Shown here in pieces: positions 1 to 8,036 of a DNA stretch of 64,000 nt. Origin of the DNA: Neomesorhizobium albiziae (GTDB lineage: Bacteria > Pseudomonadota > Alphaproteobacteria > Rhizobiales > Rhizobiaceae); NCBI RefSeq assembly GCF_900114255.1, contig NZ_FOSL01000013.1, forward strand, positions 1-64,000, written 5' to 3'. The translations under genes and the position numbers were made by a program. The notes under the pieces are model-generated. The model worked only from the letters and a program-made list of their open reading frames with translations. It made no database searches and was not told where the DNA came from. Position 1 is the first letter of the stretch, and every line of letters starts with the position of its first letter.

Positions 1-318
1 CAAACGCTGCTTGATGCGGTGATCGCGGGCATTGCGATGGACGCGGCGCGGCGCGAGGAAGCCCGGATCGTCAAGCGCAATGTCGACCGCCTCGAGACGC
101 TGACGCCCCGCGAGCGCGAGGTGCTGCATGAAGTGGCGCATGGACGCCTCAACAAGCAGATCGCCTTCGACCTCGCCATCAGCGAAGTGACGGTCAAGCT
201 GCATCGCGGCAATGTCATGCGCAAGATGGAGGCCGCCTCCATCGGCGAGTTGATACGGGCATGGGAAACGCTGCCCGAGCCGATGCGCGAGCCTGGCGCG
301 GCGAAGGCTTCGGCTTGA
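1..318 (+). CDS. FixJ/NodW-type response regulator, C-terminal part (5' end outside window)
   Basis: Only the last ~105 codons are in the window and the frame is open to the left edge. The visible part is a LuxR/FixJ-class helix-turn-helix: the motif LTPREREVL opens the domain and LNKQIAFDLAISEVTVKLHR forms the recognition region, closely matching FixJ, NodW and StyR family regulators. The missing N-terminal part should be a receiver domain phosphorylated by a histidine kinase that is not visible here. The tail after the HTH is short and rich in Pro and Ala. It is not in an obvious operon with the next gene, which lies on the other strand. Confidence 0.85.
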   Translation, partial: QTLLDAVIAGIAMDAARREEARIVKRNVDRLETLTPREREVLHEVAHGRLNKQIAFDLAISEVTVKLHRGNVMRKMEAASIGELIRAWETLPEPMREPGAAKASA

Positions 319-476
319 ACCATCCTCGCAGCCGTCTACAGCGCGTAGCGCCGAATGGGACTCGGCGGCCACGCTGCAGCTTGTTGTTTATGCGCGTCGT
401 TTCTCCCGAAACCGAGGACACTTTCGGGCGACGCATCAGCGATCCCGCGGTCGCGCCAATCCCCGGATGGAATTGA

Positions 477-1148
477 TCACGGGATAGGGTCATGGAGGCT
501 CCGCGGCCGGCACCCGTCGAGGAAAAGACGCGCGCAGTACTGCGCCCGCCTCGCAATCTCGGACCGATCCGGTGGCGTGCGCAGGCCGAGCATGATGGCG
601 CGCTGCGGCTCCATGATCATCATGCCTCTGAGCATGCCAACGGCAATCGTTGGATCATCCACCTCGATTTCCCCGTGCTCGTGTTGTCGTTTCAGCCATT
701 CCTCCATGGTTTCGGTGGTGCGGCGGATGGCGATTTCGAAGAACGCTGCGGCGATCTCGGGAAAGCGATCGCTCTCCGCGAAGACGAGGCGGAGGTTCGA
801 AACGGTGTCCGGGTCGAGGCTCAAGTTTCCGTAGGTGATGAGTATGTGCTCGAGGGCCTGCTCGATCGGCAGAGTATCGAGATGCTTCTCGTCCATCTCC
901 AGCACGAAGCGCGATATCCGATCGGAGATGACGTTTTGGAACAGCTCGGCCTTGGTCGGGATCAGGCGGTACATCGTCTTCGTCGACACGCCCGCTCGCT
1001 CGGCCACGCGAACCATGCTGGAGCCCGCATAGCCATCGGCATGAAACTCCTCACGCGCCGCGGCGAGGATCAGTTGCCGCGTCTCTTCGTCGGGCCGGAT
1101 CTGCGGACGTCCGCGAGAGCGTTTTATAACTTTGGTATTATGGACCAT
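477..1148 (-). CDS. TetR family transcriptional repressor of the adjacent efflux operon
   Basis: A 223-residue protein with an N-terminal TetR helix-turn-helix (roughly residues 20-65, with the motif AGVSTKTMYRLIPTKAELF) and a helical ligand-binding C-terminal half. An upstream in-frame start would add 13 residues. The internal ATG is preferred because it has GGAA eight bases upstream and leaves free the promoter and palindrome lying between this gene and the divergent pump. The position, divergent from an EmrAB-like pump with a palindrome over the pump promoter, is the usual arrangement for a local repressor released by the pump substrate. The ligand is unknown. Confidence 0.85.
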   Translation of the reverse strand: MVHNTKVIKRSRGRPQIRPDEETRQLILAAAREEFHADGYAGSSMVRVAERAGVSTKTMYRLIPTKAELFQNVISDRISRFVLEMDEKHLDTLPIEQALEHILITYGNLSLDPDTVSNLRLVFAESDRFPEIAAAFFEIAIRRTTETMEEWLKRQHEHGEIEVDDPTIAVGMLRGMMIMEPQRAIMLGLRTPPDRSEIARRAQYCARLFLDGCRPRSLHDPIP

Positions 1149-1167
1149 GTTCGTTTTCCAAATTCCA

Positions 1168-1221
1168 TTGACAACCGTTTGTGGCACGACTATTTACGAA
1201 ACTATCAGTTTTCCTAAATAG
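1168..1221 (+). promoter_or_regulatory. Promoter and overlapping operator palindrome for the efflux operon
   Basis: TTGACA (1168-1173), a 17-base spacer and TATTTA (1191-1196) form a good sigma-70 promoter reading into the pump genes. A quasi-palindrome overlaps the -10 box: CTATTTA at 1190-1196 is the exact reverse complement of TAAATAG at 1215-1221, and the inner segments GAAACT and AGTTTTC also pair around a central ATC. This is a likely TetR binding site that would block the promoter when bound. The site itself is seen directly; the binding is inferred. Confidence 0.65.
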
Positions 1222-1265
1222 AGCAAGCCGGATTTCCGGCTCTCGCTGGACGAAAAGGGACGGCC

Positions 1266-2477
1266 ATGAGCCAGCACCAGACAGTCTTCACAATGGAAAA
1301 GTCACTTCCGGCTGGTGAGGCGGCGCCTGGCATCGAAATGCCGCAAGACCCCGTCTCAGCCCCCCAGGTGCCTGCGGTGGTTGCCGATGCACCAAAGCCG
1401 GTTCGCAGGCGGTGGCTGCGTCCGCTGCTCTTCGCCAGCGTGGCTGTGGCTGCCCTGGCGGGCGCGGCCGACTTCGGCTGGAATTACTGGACGGCGGGTC
1501 GCTTCGAGGTGTCGACGGACGACGCCTATGTGAAGGCTGACAGCACCACCATCGCTCCGAAAGTCTCGGGTTATATCGCCACGGTGCTCGTCGGCGACAA
1601 CGAAACCGTAAAGGCAGGGCAGATACTGGCCCGCATCGACGATCGCGATTTCAAGGTCAGCCTCGAGCAGGCCAAGGCCCAGGTGGAGGCAGCCGAAGCC
1701 AACATCGCCAACAAGCAGGCGGCCCTCGCCGCTCAGCAATCCGCAATCGACGCGGCCAAGGCGACTGTCGAAGCGGACAAGGCCGACGAAACCTTCGCCG
1801 AGCAGGACGACCAGCGTTATGCCAGGCTGGCGAAGAGCGGATACGGCACAGTTCAGAACGCGCAGCTGGCCGCCTCTCGCATCGCCGCCGCGCGTGCCGC
1901 GGTTACGCGGGACGTCGCAACGCTTGCCAATGCGACCCGGCAGCTCGACGTGATCAGGGCCGAACTCGCCCAGGCCGAGGCGGCGCTCGACAGCGCCAAG
2001 GCAGTTGAAGATCAGGCCGAATTGAACCTCTCCTACACCGCCCTCGTCGCCCCCATCGACGGCGTGATCGGCAACCGCACATTGCGGGTCGGCCAGTACG
2101 TCCAGGCGGGCACGCAACTGATGGCCGTGGTGCCAACCCACGCCGCCTACATTGTCGCCAACTACAAGGAGACCCAGCTCACCAAGGTGCGCACCGGACA
2201 GAAGGTGGAGATCGAAGTCGATACCTTCCCCGGCCAGGTCTTCCAGGGGCATGTCGACAGCATCTCGCCCGCCAGCGGCCAGGAGTTCGCGCTGCTGCCG
2301 CCGGACAACGCGACCGGCAACTTCACCAAGGTGGTGCAGCGCATCCCCGTGAAGATCGTGCTCGACGATGGCAGCCCGCTTTCGGTGGTGCTGCGGCCGG
2401 GCATGTCGGTCTACCCGACCATCGACACCAAGCAAGCAATGACCGAAGTCGCCTCGGCATCGGGGCGTGTCAACTGA
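1266..2477 (+). CDS. EmrA/HlyD-family periplasmic adaptor of an MFS efflux pump
   Basis: A 403-residue membrane fusion protein. A Pro-rich cytoplasmic tail (residues 1-50) is followed by one membrane helix (about 53-72), then the HlyD motif region STDDAYVKADSTTIAPKVSG (about 83-102), a long Ala/Gln/Glu-rich coiled-coil hairpin (about 130-245) and the second lipoyl half and barrel (LVAPIDGVIGN onward). This is the standard EmrA arrangement. It bridges the inner-membrane pump encoded next to an outer-membrane channel encoded elsewhere. AAGGGA lies a few bases before the ATG. It is the first gene after the TetR-controlled promoter. Confidence 0.9.
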   Translation: MSQHQTVFTMEKSLPAGEAAPGIEMPQDPVSAPQVPAVVADAPKPVRRRWLRPLLFASVAVAALAGAADFGWNYWTAGRFEVSTDDAYVKADSTTIAPKVSGYIATVLVGDNETVKAGQILARIDDRDFKVSLEQAKAQVEAAEANIANKQAALAAQQSAIDAAKATVEADKADETFAEQDDQRYARLAKSGYGTVQNAQLAASRIAAARAAVTRDVATLANATRQLDVIRAELAQAEAALDSAKAVEDQAELNLSYTALVAPIDGVIGNRTLRVGQYVQAGTQLMAVVPTHAAYIVANYKETQLTKVRTGQKVEIEVDTFPGQVFQGHVDSISPASGQEFALLPPDNATGNFTKVVQRIPVKIVLDDGSPLSVVLRPGMSVYPTIDTKQAMTEVASASGRVN

Positions 2478-2526
2478 GGCCGATCAGCCCCCTATCTCAC
2501 CAGCCGAGGCCCGGCAGGAGAGTGCG

Positions 2527-4140
2527 ATGTCCACCACAATGCAATCAGTTTCGCCTGGCTCTCCTGCCGCCCCTGCTGCGGCCGTCACTTCCGAGAGAGC
2601 CAGCGCCACCGCATGGATCGCAGTACTCGCCGGTATGATCGGCGCGTTCATGGCGATCCTCAACATCCAGATCACCAACGCGTCCCTGCTCGAGATCGAG
2701 GGCGGCATCGGCACCGGTGTCGACAACGGCGCCTGGATATCGACCTCATATCTCATCGGCGAGATCGTGGTGATCCCCCTCACCGATTATTTGAGCCGCG
2801 TCTTTTCGTTCCGGCGCTACATGCTGGCAAATGCCATCCTGTTCCCGCTCTTCTCCGCCGCCTGCTCCTTCGCCCATGACCTTGGGACGATGATCGTGCT
2901 GCGCGGCCTGCAGGGCTTCGCAGGCGGCGTGCTGATCCCGATGGCCTTCACCATGGTGCTGACCAAATTGCCGAAGGCGCAGCAGCCGTTCGGCCTGGCG
3001 CTCTTTGCGCTGTCGGTTACCTTCGCCCCCGCGATCGGCCCGACCATCGGCGGTTACCTGACCGAGAATTATGGCTGGCAGACCATCTTCTTCGTCAACA
3101 CACCGCCCAGCATCGCGATGGTCATCGCACTCTACTTCACGCTGGAAAAGACGCCGATGCAGCTGTCGCTGCTCAGACAAGGCGACTGGGCCGGAATCGT
3201 CACCATGGCGATCGGGCTCTCCGCTCTGCAGACCGTGCTCGAGGAGGGCAACAAGGACGACTGGTTCCAGTCGCCGTTCATCGTCAAGCTCGCCCTGACG
3301 GCCGCCGTGTTCCTGATCGCCTTCGTGATCATCGAACTGACCGTCGAGAAGCCGCTCGTGCAGCTGCGCCTCCTGAAGCGCCGTAACTTCGGTATCGGCG
3401 TCCTGGTCAACGTGCTGGTCGGCGTTGCGCTGTTCGGCACGGTCTACATCCTGCCGCAGTATCTCGGGCAGGTGCAGCGCTATAACGCAGAGCAGATCGG
3501 GCTGGTGCTCGCGTGGACCGGCCTGCCGCAGCTGCTCATTATTCCGCTTGTTCCGCTGCTGATGAAGCGGTTTGATGCCCGCTACATCGGCTTTGTCGGC
3601 ATCAGCATCTTCGCTGCGAGCTGTTTCATGAACATCACCCTTTCACTCGACAGCGCCGGCGACCAGTTCTTCGTGCCCAACATCGTGCGCGCCATCGGCC
3701 AGGCACTGGTGCTGACGCCGATTACCGTGATCACGACAGCCGGCATTGCCCCGAGCGAGGCAGCTGCCGCATCCGGGCTTACGAACATGCTGCGCAACCT
3801 CGGCGGTGCGGTCGGCACGGCTACGCTCGCGACGGTGCTGACCAAGCGCGAGCAGTTCCACTCGAACATCATTGGCCAGTCGGTCACAACCTTTCGGGAT
3901 GAGGTACGCGACAGGATCAACGACCTGACGCAATATTTCATGACGCATGGCGTGACTGATCTTGCCGTTGCGCAGCACAAGGCGATCGCCGCAATCGGCG
4001 CGACCGTGCGCCGTCAGGCCCTCATCCTGGGCTTCAGCGACACCTTCGCCGTGATCGGCGTGGTGCTTGCGCTCGCCGCAGTGGCGCTGCTTTTCACCCG
4101 AAAGATTGAGGTCGGCGGTGCGGGTGCGGGCGCCCACTGA
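2527..4140 (+). CDS. DHA2-family (EmrB-like) MFS multidrug efflux transporter
   Basis: A 537-residue polytopic protein of the 14-helix drug:H+ antiporter 2 family. The N-terminal half has the typical LNIQITNASLLEIEGGIGTG segment after helix 1 and the GLQGFAGGVLIPMAFT motif, followed by many hydrophobic segments. It should pump hydrophobic compounds out of the inner membrane together with the adaptor encoded upstream. A GTG start 20 codons earlier would overlap the adaptor gene by 11 bases. The ATG used here is preferred because CAGGAG sits six bases upstream. The substrate cannot be told from sequence. Confidence 0.9.
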   Translation: MSTTMQSVSPGSPAAPAAAVTSERASATAWIAVLAGMIGAFMAILNIQITNASLLEIEGGIGTGVDNGAWISTSYLIGEIVVIPLTDYLSRVFSFRRYMLANAILFPLFSAACSFAHDLGTMIVLRGLQGFAGGVLIPMAFTMVLTKLPKAQQPFGLALFALSVTFAPAIGPTIGGYLTENYGWQTIFFVNTPPSIAMVIALYFTLEKTPMQLSLLRQGDWAGIVTMAIGLSALQTVLEEGNKDDWFQSPFIVKLALTAAVFLIAFVIIELTVEKPLVQLRLLKRRNFGIGVLVNVLVGVALFGTVYILPQYLGQVQRYNAEQIGLVLAWTGLPQLLIIPLVPLLMKRFDARYIGFVGISIFAASCFMNITLSLDSAGDQFFVPNIVRAIGQALVLTPITVITTAGIAPSEAAAASGLTNMLRNLGGAVGTATLATVLTKREQFHSNIIGQSVTTFRDEVRDRINDLTQYFMTHGVTDLAVAQHKAIAAIGATVRRQALILGFSDTFAVIGVVLALAAVALLFTRKIEVGGAGAGAH

Positions 4141-4180
4141 ACTGCTGACCATCGAAACTGACCAAGCCAAGGAGGAAATG

Positions 4181-4645
4181 ATGAGCAACGCCGCGTCCCC
4201 TCGCCTTTATCTGGACGAACTCCATGTCGGACAGCAGTTCAAAAGCGCGACCCATACGATTGACGAAGCACAGATCAAGGCGTTCGCGGCTCAATTCGAC
4301 CCGCAGCCGTTCCATACTGACGAGGAAGCGGCCAGGGACACATTCTTCAAGGGCCTGGCGGCAAGCGGATGGCACACAGCCGCCATCACAATGCGTCTCA
4401 ACGTGGAGTCCGGCTTGCCCTTGGCTGGTGGAATCATCGGGGCGGGAGGCGAGATCAACTGGCCGGCTCCGACGCGCCCTGGCGATACCCTGCACGTGGA
4501 AAGCGAGGTGATCGAGATCACGCCTTCGCGTTCGAAGCCCGACCGGGGCATCGCAGCCATTGTGAGCCGCACGGTCAATCAGCGCGACGAGGTTGTCCAG
4601 ATCCTCAAGGCCAAGCTCGTCGTTTTGCGCAAAGCAGCAAACTGA
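4181..4645 (+). CDS. MaoC-like hot-dog fold dehydratase
   Basis: A 154-residue single hot-dog protein of the MaoC (R-specific enoyl hydratase-like) family. The segment AAQFDPQPFHTDEEAAR carries the D-x-x-P-x-H hydratase signature, followed by the GWHTAAI helix. Family members hydrate or dehydrate acyl-CoA or related thioesters, but many stand-alone copies have unknown substrates. GGAGG lies five bases before the chosen ATG; another ATG directly before it adds one residue. It follows the pump gene by about 40 bases on the same strand and probably shares its transcript. Confidence 0.8.
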   Translation: MSNAASPRLYLDELHVGQQFKSATHTIDEAQIKAFAAQFDPQPFHTDEEAARDTFFKGLAASGWHTAAITMRLNVESGLPLAGGIIGAGGEINWPAPTRPGDTLHVESEVIEITPSRSKPDRGIAAIVSRTVNQRDEVVQILKAKLVVLRKAAN

Positions 4646-4714
4646 GGCTCGCCACAGCGCTGCCAGCAGCCGCCAGCGTTACCATTCTCAACGTCCAAAT
4701 CTATGGAGATAAAA

Positions 4715-5350
4715 ATGAGCGATACTTCGACAGCCACAAAACCAGCGGTAGACCTGAAGCTGGAAGTCGTCATCATCCCTGTTGCAGATGTCGACCGCGC
4801 CAAGAAATTCTATGGCGGCCTGGGCTGGAGGCTCGACGCCGACTTCGTTAATGGCGAGGCGTTCCGGGTCGTCCAGTTCACGCCGCCTGGCTCTCCTGCC
4901 TCGATCCACTTCGGCAAGGGGCTGACGTCGGCAGCGCCGGGGTCGGCGCAGGGGCTCTATCTCATCGTTTCCGACATCGAGGCAGCACGCACCGAACTCA
5001 TTTCTCAGGGCGCCGATGTCAGTGAAGTGTTCCACCGCACCGCCATCGGAGGACCCACGGTCAGCGGCCGTGATCCGGAACGGCGCACCTATAACTCGTT
5101 CGCAACCTTCAGCGATCCGGACGGCAACAGCTGGCTGTTGCAGGAAATCACCGCGCGACTGCCCGGGCGCGTGGAGGCGGGCGACACGACGTTCACCTCA
5201 TCGACAGAACTCGAGGCCGCACTCATACGTGCCGCGACCGCGCACGGCGAACATGAGAAGCGCAATGGTGGCCAGCACGATGAGAACTGGCCCGCCTGGT
5301 ACGCCCAGTACATCGTCGCCGAGCAGGCCGGCAAGACGCTCCCGCAGTAG
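4715..5350 (+). CDS. VOC (glyoxalase/bleomycin resistance) superfamily protein
   Basis: A 211-residue protein with one clear glyoxalase-like domain (about residues 15-145): VVIIPVADVDRAKKFYGGLG at the start and FSDPDGNSWLLQEI at the end, both family hallmarks. A C-terminal extension of about 60 residues has a Trp/Tyr-rich segment (NWPAWYAQYIV) seen in a subset of these proteins. The family includes isomerases, dioxygenases and binding proteins for reactive or toxic small molecules, so the reaction is not predictable. GGAG is six bases before the chosen ATG. It sits between the MaoC-like and epoxide hydrolase genes. Confidence 0.8.
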   Translation: MSDTSTATKPAVDLKLEVVIIPVADVDRAKKFYGGLGWRLDADFVNGEAFRVVQFTPPGSPASIHFGKGLTSAAPGSAQGLYLIVSDIEAARTELISQGADVSEVFHRTAIGGPTVSGRDPERRTYNSFATFSDPDGNSWLLQEITARLPGRVEAGDTTFTSSTELEAALIRAATAHGEHEKRNGGQHDENWPAWYAQYIVAEQAGKTLPQ

Positions 5351-5526
5351 GCAGCAACGGTAGGTTCGGCCCGAATTTGAAATGGCCACCGGTCTGCGCA
5401 GCTATCGCATGCACATACCCCGCCACCCGAGCATCGTGAACAAGCACTGCCGAGGCTCGGGTGGACCGCCCGCTGCAGGGACCAATCGTAAGTATCCACA
5501 ACAGATCACTTAGATCGGAGGATATC

Positions 5527-6810
5527 ATGTCAGCACTGTCGCTTACCCGGCGCGAATTGCTTGCTGCCACCACTGCAGCCGGCGCCGTCAGCCTGTTTCC
5601 ACGAGCCCTGCGCGCGGCGGCCGGCCCCGAGGCAATCCACCCGTTCACCATTGATTTTCCTGACGCGGACCTCGCCGATCTGCACCGGCGCATCCAGGCG
5701 ACCAAATGGCCGGACAAGGAACAGGTGCCGGATACAACGCAGGGCGTGCAACTCGCGACGATGCAGCAAATGGTGCAGCACTGGGCCAATCACGACTGGC
5801 GCAAGGTGGAGGCACGGCTTAACGCGGTGCCAAATTTCATCACCGAGATCGACGGGCTCGATATTCACTTCATTCATGTTCGTTCGAGGCATGACGACGC
5901 ATTGCCGATGATCGTCACACATGGCTGGCCCGGCTCGATAATCGAGCAGCTTAAGATCATCGGTCCGCTGACCGACCCCGAGGCGTACGGCGGGACGGCG
6001 GCGGATGCCTTCCACCTCGTAATCCCATCGCTGCCAGGCTACGGCTTTTCCGGAAAACCGGCGGCGGTCGGCTGGAATCCTCCTCGCATCGCGAAAGCAT
6101 GGGCGGTGTTGATGCAGCGCCTCGGCTACACGCGGTATGTGGCGCAGGGTGGCGACTGGGGCAATGCCGTCACCGAGTTTATGGCGGTACAGGAGCCGCC
6201 TGGATTGCTTGGCATCCACACCAACATGCCGGCGACGGTGCCGGCAGAGATTTCCAAAGCACTTGCAGCAGGCAGTCCGCCGCCCGCCGGGCTCTCACCC
6301 GACGAGAAACATGCCTGGGACCAGCTCGACTTCTTCTTCAAGAACGGCCTGGGCTACGCAATCGAGATGAACAACCGCCCGCAGACGCTGTACGCCCTCG
6401 CCGATTCGCCCGTAGGATTAGCGGCATGGATGATCGACCACGACGATCGCAGCCAGAAGCTGATCGCCCGCGCCTTCGCCGGCCGGACCGAGGGGCTGTC
6501 GAAGGACGATATCCTCGACAACGTCACACTCTACTGGCTCACCAATACCGCGATCTCGTCGGCGCGCCTCTACTGGGACAACGCGCACCATCCGACGGGC
6601 GGCTTCTTCGACCCTCGGGGCATCAAGATCCCGGTCGCGGTGAGCGCCTTCCCCGATGAGCTCTATCAGGCGCCCCGCAGTTGGGCGGAGAAGGCGTACG
6701 CCAAGCTCATTCACTACAACAAGCTCGACAAGGGCGGTCACTTCGCCGCCTGGGAGCAGCCTGAGATTTTCTCAGAAGAGCTTCGCACGGCATTCAGACC
6801 ACTGCGATGA
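5527..6810 (+). CDS. Epoxide hydrolase (EHN family), probably exported by Tat
   Basis: A 427-residue alpha/beta hydrolase with the N-terminal epoxide hydrolase domain (about 38-145). The oxyanion segment HGWPGS is at 132-137, the nucleophile motif GGDWG has Asp210, and the C-terminal catalytic His is about residue 405 in KGGHFAAWE. The N-terminus has a twin-arginine-like leader (TRREL plus an Ala-rich stretch ending near residue 32), so export to the periplasm is likely. GGAGG precedes the ATG by five bases. The enzyme would open epoxides to diols. Its place behind an efflux pump, MaoC and glyoxalase genes points to detoxification or catabolism of an electrophilic compound. Confidence 0.85.
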   Translation: MSALSLTRRELLAATTAAGAVSLFPRALRAAAGPEAIHPFTIDFPDADLADLHRRIQATKWPDKEQVPDTTQGVQLATMQQMVQHWANHDWRKVEARLNAVPNFITEIDGLDIHFIHVRSRHDDALPMIVTHGWPGSIIEQLKIIGPLTDPEAYGGTAADAFHLVIPSLPGYGFSGKPAAVGWNPPRIAKAWAVLMQRLGYTRYVAQGGDWGNAVTEFMAVQEPPGLLGIHTNMPATVPAEISKALAAGSPPPAGLSPDEKHAWDQLDFFFKNGLGYAIEMNNRPQTLYALADSPVGLAAWMIDHDDRSQKLIARAFAGRTEGLSKDDILDNVTLYWLTNTAISSARLYWDNAHHPTGGFFDPRGIKIPVAVSAFPDELYQAPRSWAEKAYAKLIHYNKLDKGGHFAAWEQPEIFSEELRTAFRPLR

Positions 6811-6821
6811 GGCGAGCCGTA

Positions 6822-7316
6822 TCACTCTGGTCGAGCCTGCGTGGCTCGCAGGAGGTTGTCGCGCAGCCTTGCCACGGTCTGCTGCACCACCGGGAAGTCG
6901 TCTCCAAGCCCAGTCGCATCAAACAACGCCGCGCCGGGATTCATTTCAACCAGCTTGCGACCGGCGGGCGTCAGGCTCAGCCGCACCTGCCGTTCGTCGG
7001 CGGGATCGCGCTGGCGTCGGACATAGCCCATGGACTCCAGCTTTTTGAGGATGGGCGTCAGCGTGTTGGACTCCAGGAAGAGCTTTTCGCCGAGCGCCCC
7101 CACGGTCTGGTCGTCTGCGTCGGAAAGCGCCACCATCGCGATATATTGGGTGTAGGTCAGGCCGAGCTTGTCCAGGATCGGCTTGTAAGCCCGACCGAAG
7201 GCCAGATTCGCCGAATAGATCGCAAAGCACAGAAAGCTTGAAAGCTTGCCGCCGCTGCTGTCGGCCTGCTGAGAGAGCCCGGAATCATCAGGATATTTCG
7301 CTGTTTGGGTGGGCAT
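6822..7316 (-). CDS. ohrR: OhrR, organic-peroxide-sensing MarR family repressor
   Basis: A 164-residue winged-helix MarR protein. The N-terminal FLCFAIYSAN holds the reactive cysteine (Cys30) that OhrR proteins use to sense organic hydroperoxides, and KPILDKLGLTYTQYIAM follows as in the family. The wing region reads RRQRDPADERQVRLSLTPAG. It is divergent from ohr, the classic OhrR target. An upstream GTG would add two residues. No second conserved C-terminal cysteine is evident in the translation, so it may be the one-Cys type; that is inferred. Confidence 0.9.
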   Translation of the reverse strand: MPTQTAKYPDDSGLSQQADSSGGKLSSFLCFAIYSANLAFGRAYKPILDKLGLTYTQYIAMVALSDADDQTVGALGEKLFLESNTLTPILKKLESMGYVRRQRDPADERQVRLSLTPAGRKLVEMNPGAALFDATGLGDDFPVVQQTVARLRDNLLRATQARPE

Positions 7317-7355
7317 AGGCACACATCCTATAGGGTTTGTGGTTCGTCCCTATAT

Positions 7356-7425
7356 AAATCGTATGCGATTTAATCGCAATGGTATTGACATCGGTTCCAA
7401 GGGATATATATAGATCGCATCCGAT
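7356..7425. promoter_or_regulatory. Two OhrR operator-like inverted repeats
   Basis: Two copies of the same element lie between ohrR and ohr. The first is AAATCG-TATG-CGATTT (7356-7371), six-base arms around a four-base spacer. The second is ATCG-CATC-CGAT (7414-7425), the same core and spacing with shorter arms. The second sits directly after the -10 region of the ohr promoter. A further half-site-like ATCG occurs at 7445-7448. The repeat is seen directly; assignment to OhrR is inferred from position. Confidence 0.65.
7385..7414 (+). promoter_or_regulatory. Probable ohr promoter
   Basis: TTGACA at 7385-7390 is followed, 16-18 bases on, by the overlapping -10 candidates TATATA and TATAGA (7407-7414). 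The -10 region abuts the second OhrR-like operator, which fits repression by blocking polymerase. Confidence 0.55.
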
Positions 7426-7466
7426 TAAAACGGACGCGATATAAATCGAATGGAAAAAATTTCGCT

Positions 7467-7862
7467 ATGACTGAGAAAGTTGTCTTTACCGGTAAGACCC
7501 ACAACACTGGTGGCCGCGACGGCGGCACGCGCAGCAGCGACGGCCAACTGGACCTGCGGTTGTCGCAGCCGCACCCGGCCGCCGAAAACCTCTTCGGCGC
7601 TGCCTGGTCAGCCTGTTACATCGGCGCGATCGAGCTCGCCGCCGCACAAAGAAAGATCAAGCTCCCCGAGGGTCCCGCTGTCGACGCAGAAATCGATCTG
7701 AACGTCAACGACGGCTCCTATTTCCTGCGGGCGCGCCTCAACGTCAGCCTGCCGGGCATCGACCGAGATATTGCACACGAACTGATCCACGCGGCCCACG
7801 AGATCTGCCCCTATTCCAAGGCGACGCGCGGCAACATCGACGTTGCAACCAACCTGATCTGA
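7467..7862 (+). CDS. ohr: Ohr, organic hydroperoxide resistance peroxidase
   Basis: A 131-residue OsmC/Ohr family thiol peroxidase. The catalytic residues can be placed: Arg17 in TGGRDG, Glu40, peroxidatic Cys50 in WSACYIGA and resolving Cys114 in EICPYSKATRGNIDV. The 64-residue spacing between the two cysteines matches characterised Ohr proteins. It reduces organic and fatty-acid hydroperoxides in the cytoplasm using a lipoylated reductant. The loop between Arg17 and Glu40 is about ten residues shorter than in common Ohr sequences. No strong Shine-Dalgarno is visible before the ATG. Confidence 0.93.
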   Translation: MTEKVVFTGKTHNTGGRDGGTRSSDGQLDLRLSQPHPAAENLFGAAWSACYIGAIELAAAQRKIKLPEGPAVDAEIDLNVNDGSYFLRARLNVSLPGIDRDIAHELIHAAHEICPYSKATRGNIDVATNLI

Positions 7863-8036
7863 ACGAAATCAGGTCACCATTCGCGGGCGGCGCCAGGATG
7901 ACGCCGCCCGGATCCATGCAAGCAATCTGCCCAATGGGCTACGCGATATCGCAGAGAAAGGCGGTCCTTGGCATCAGGCTTAGCGGCGAGATGGAACCTT
8001 ATCTCGCAAGTCCGCGAAAGCAGATGGCAGCTCGGT

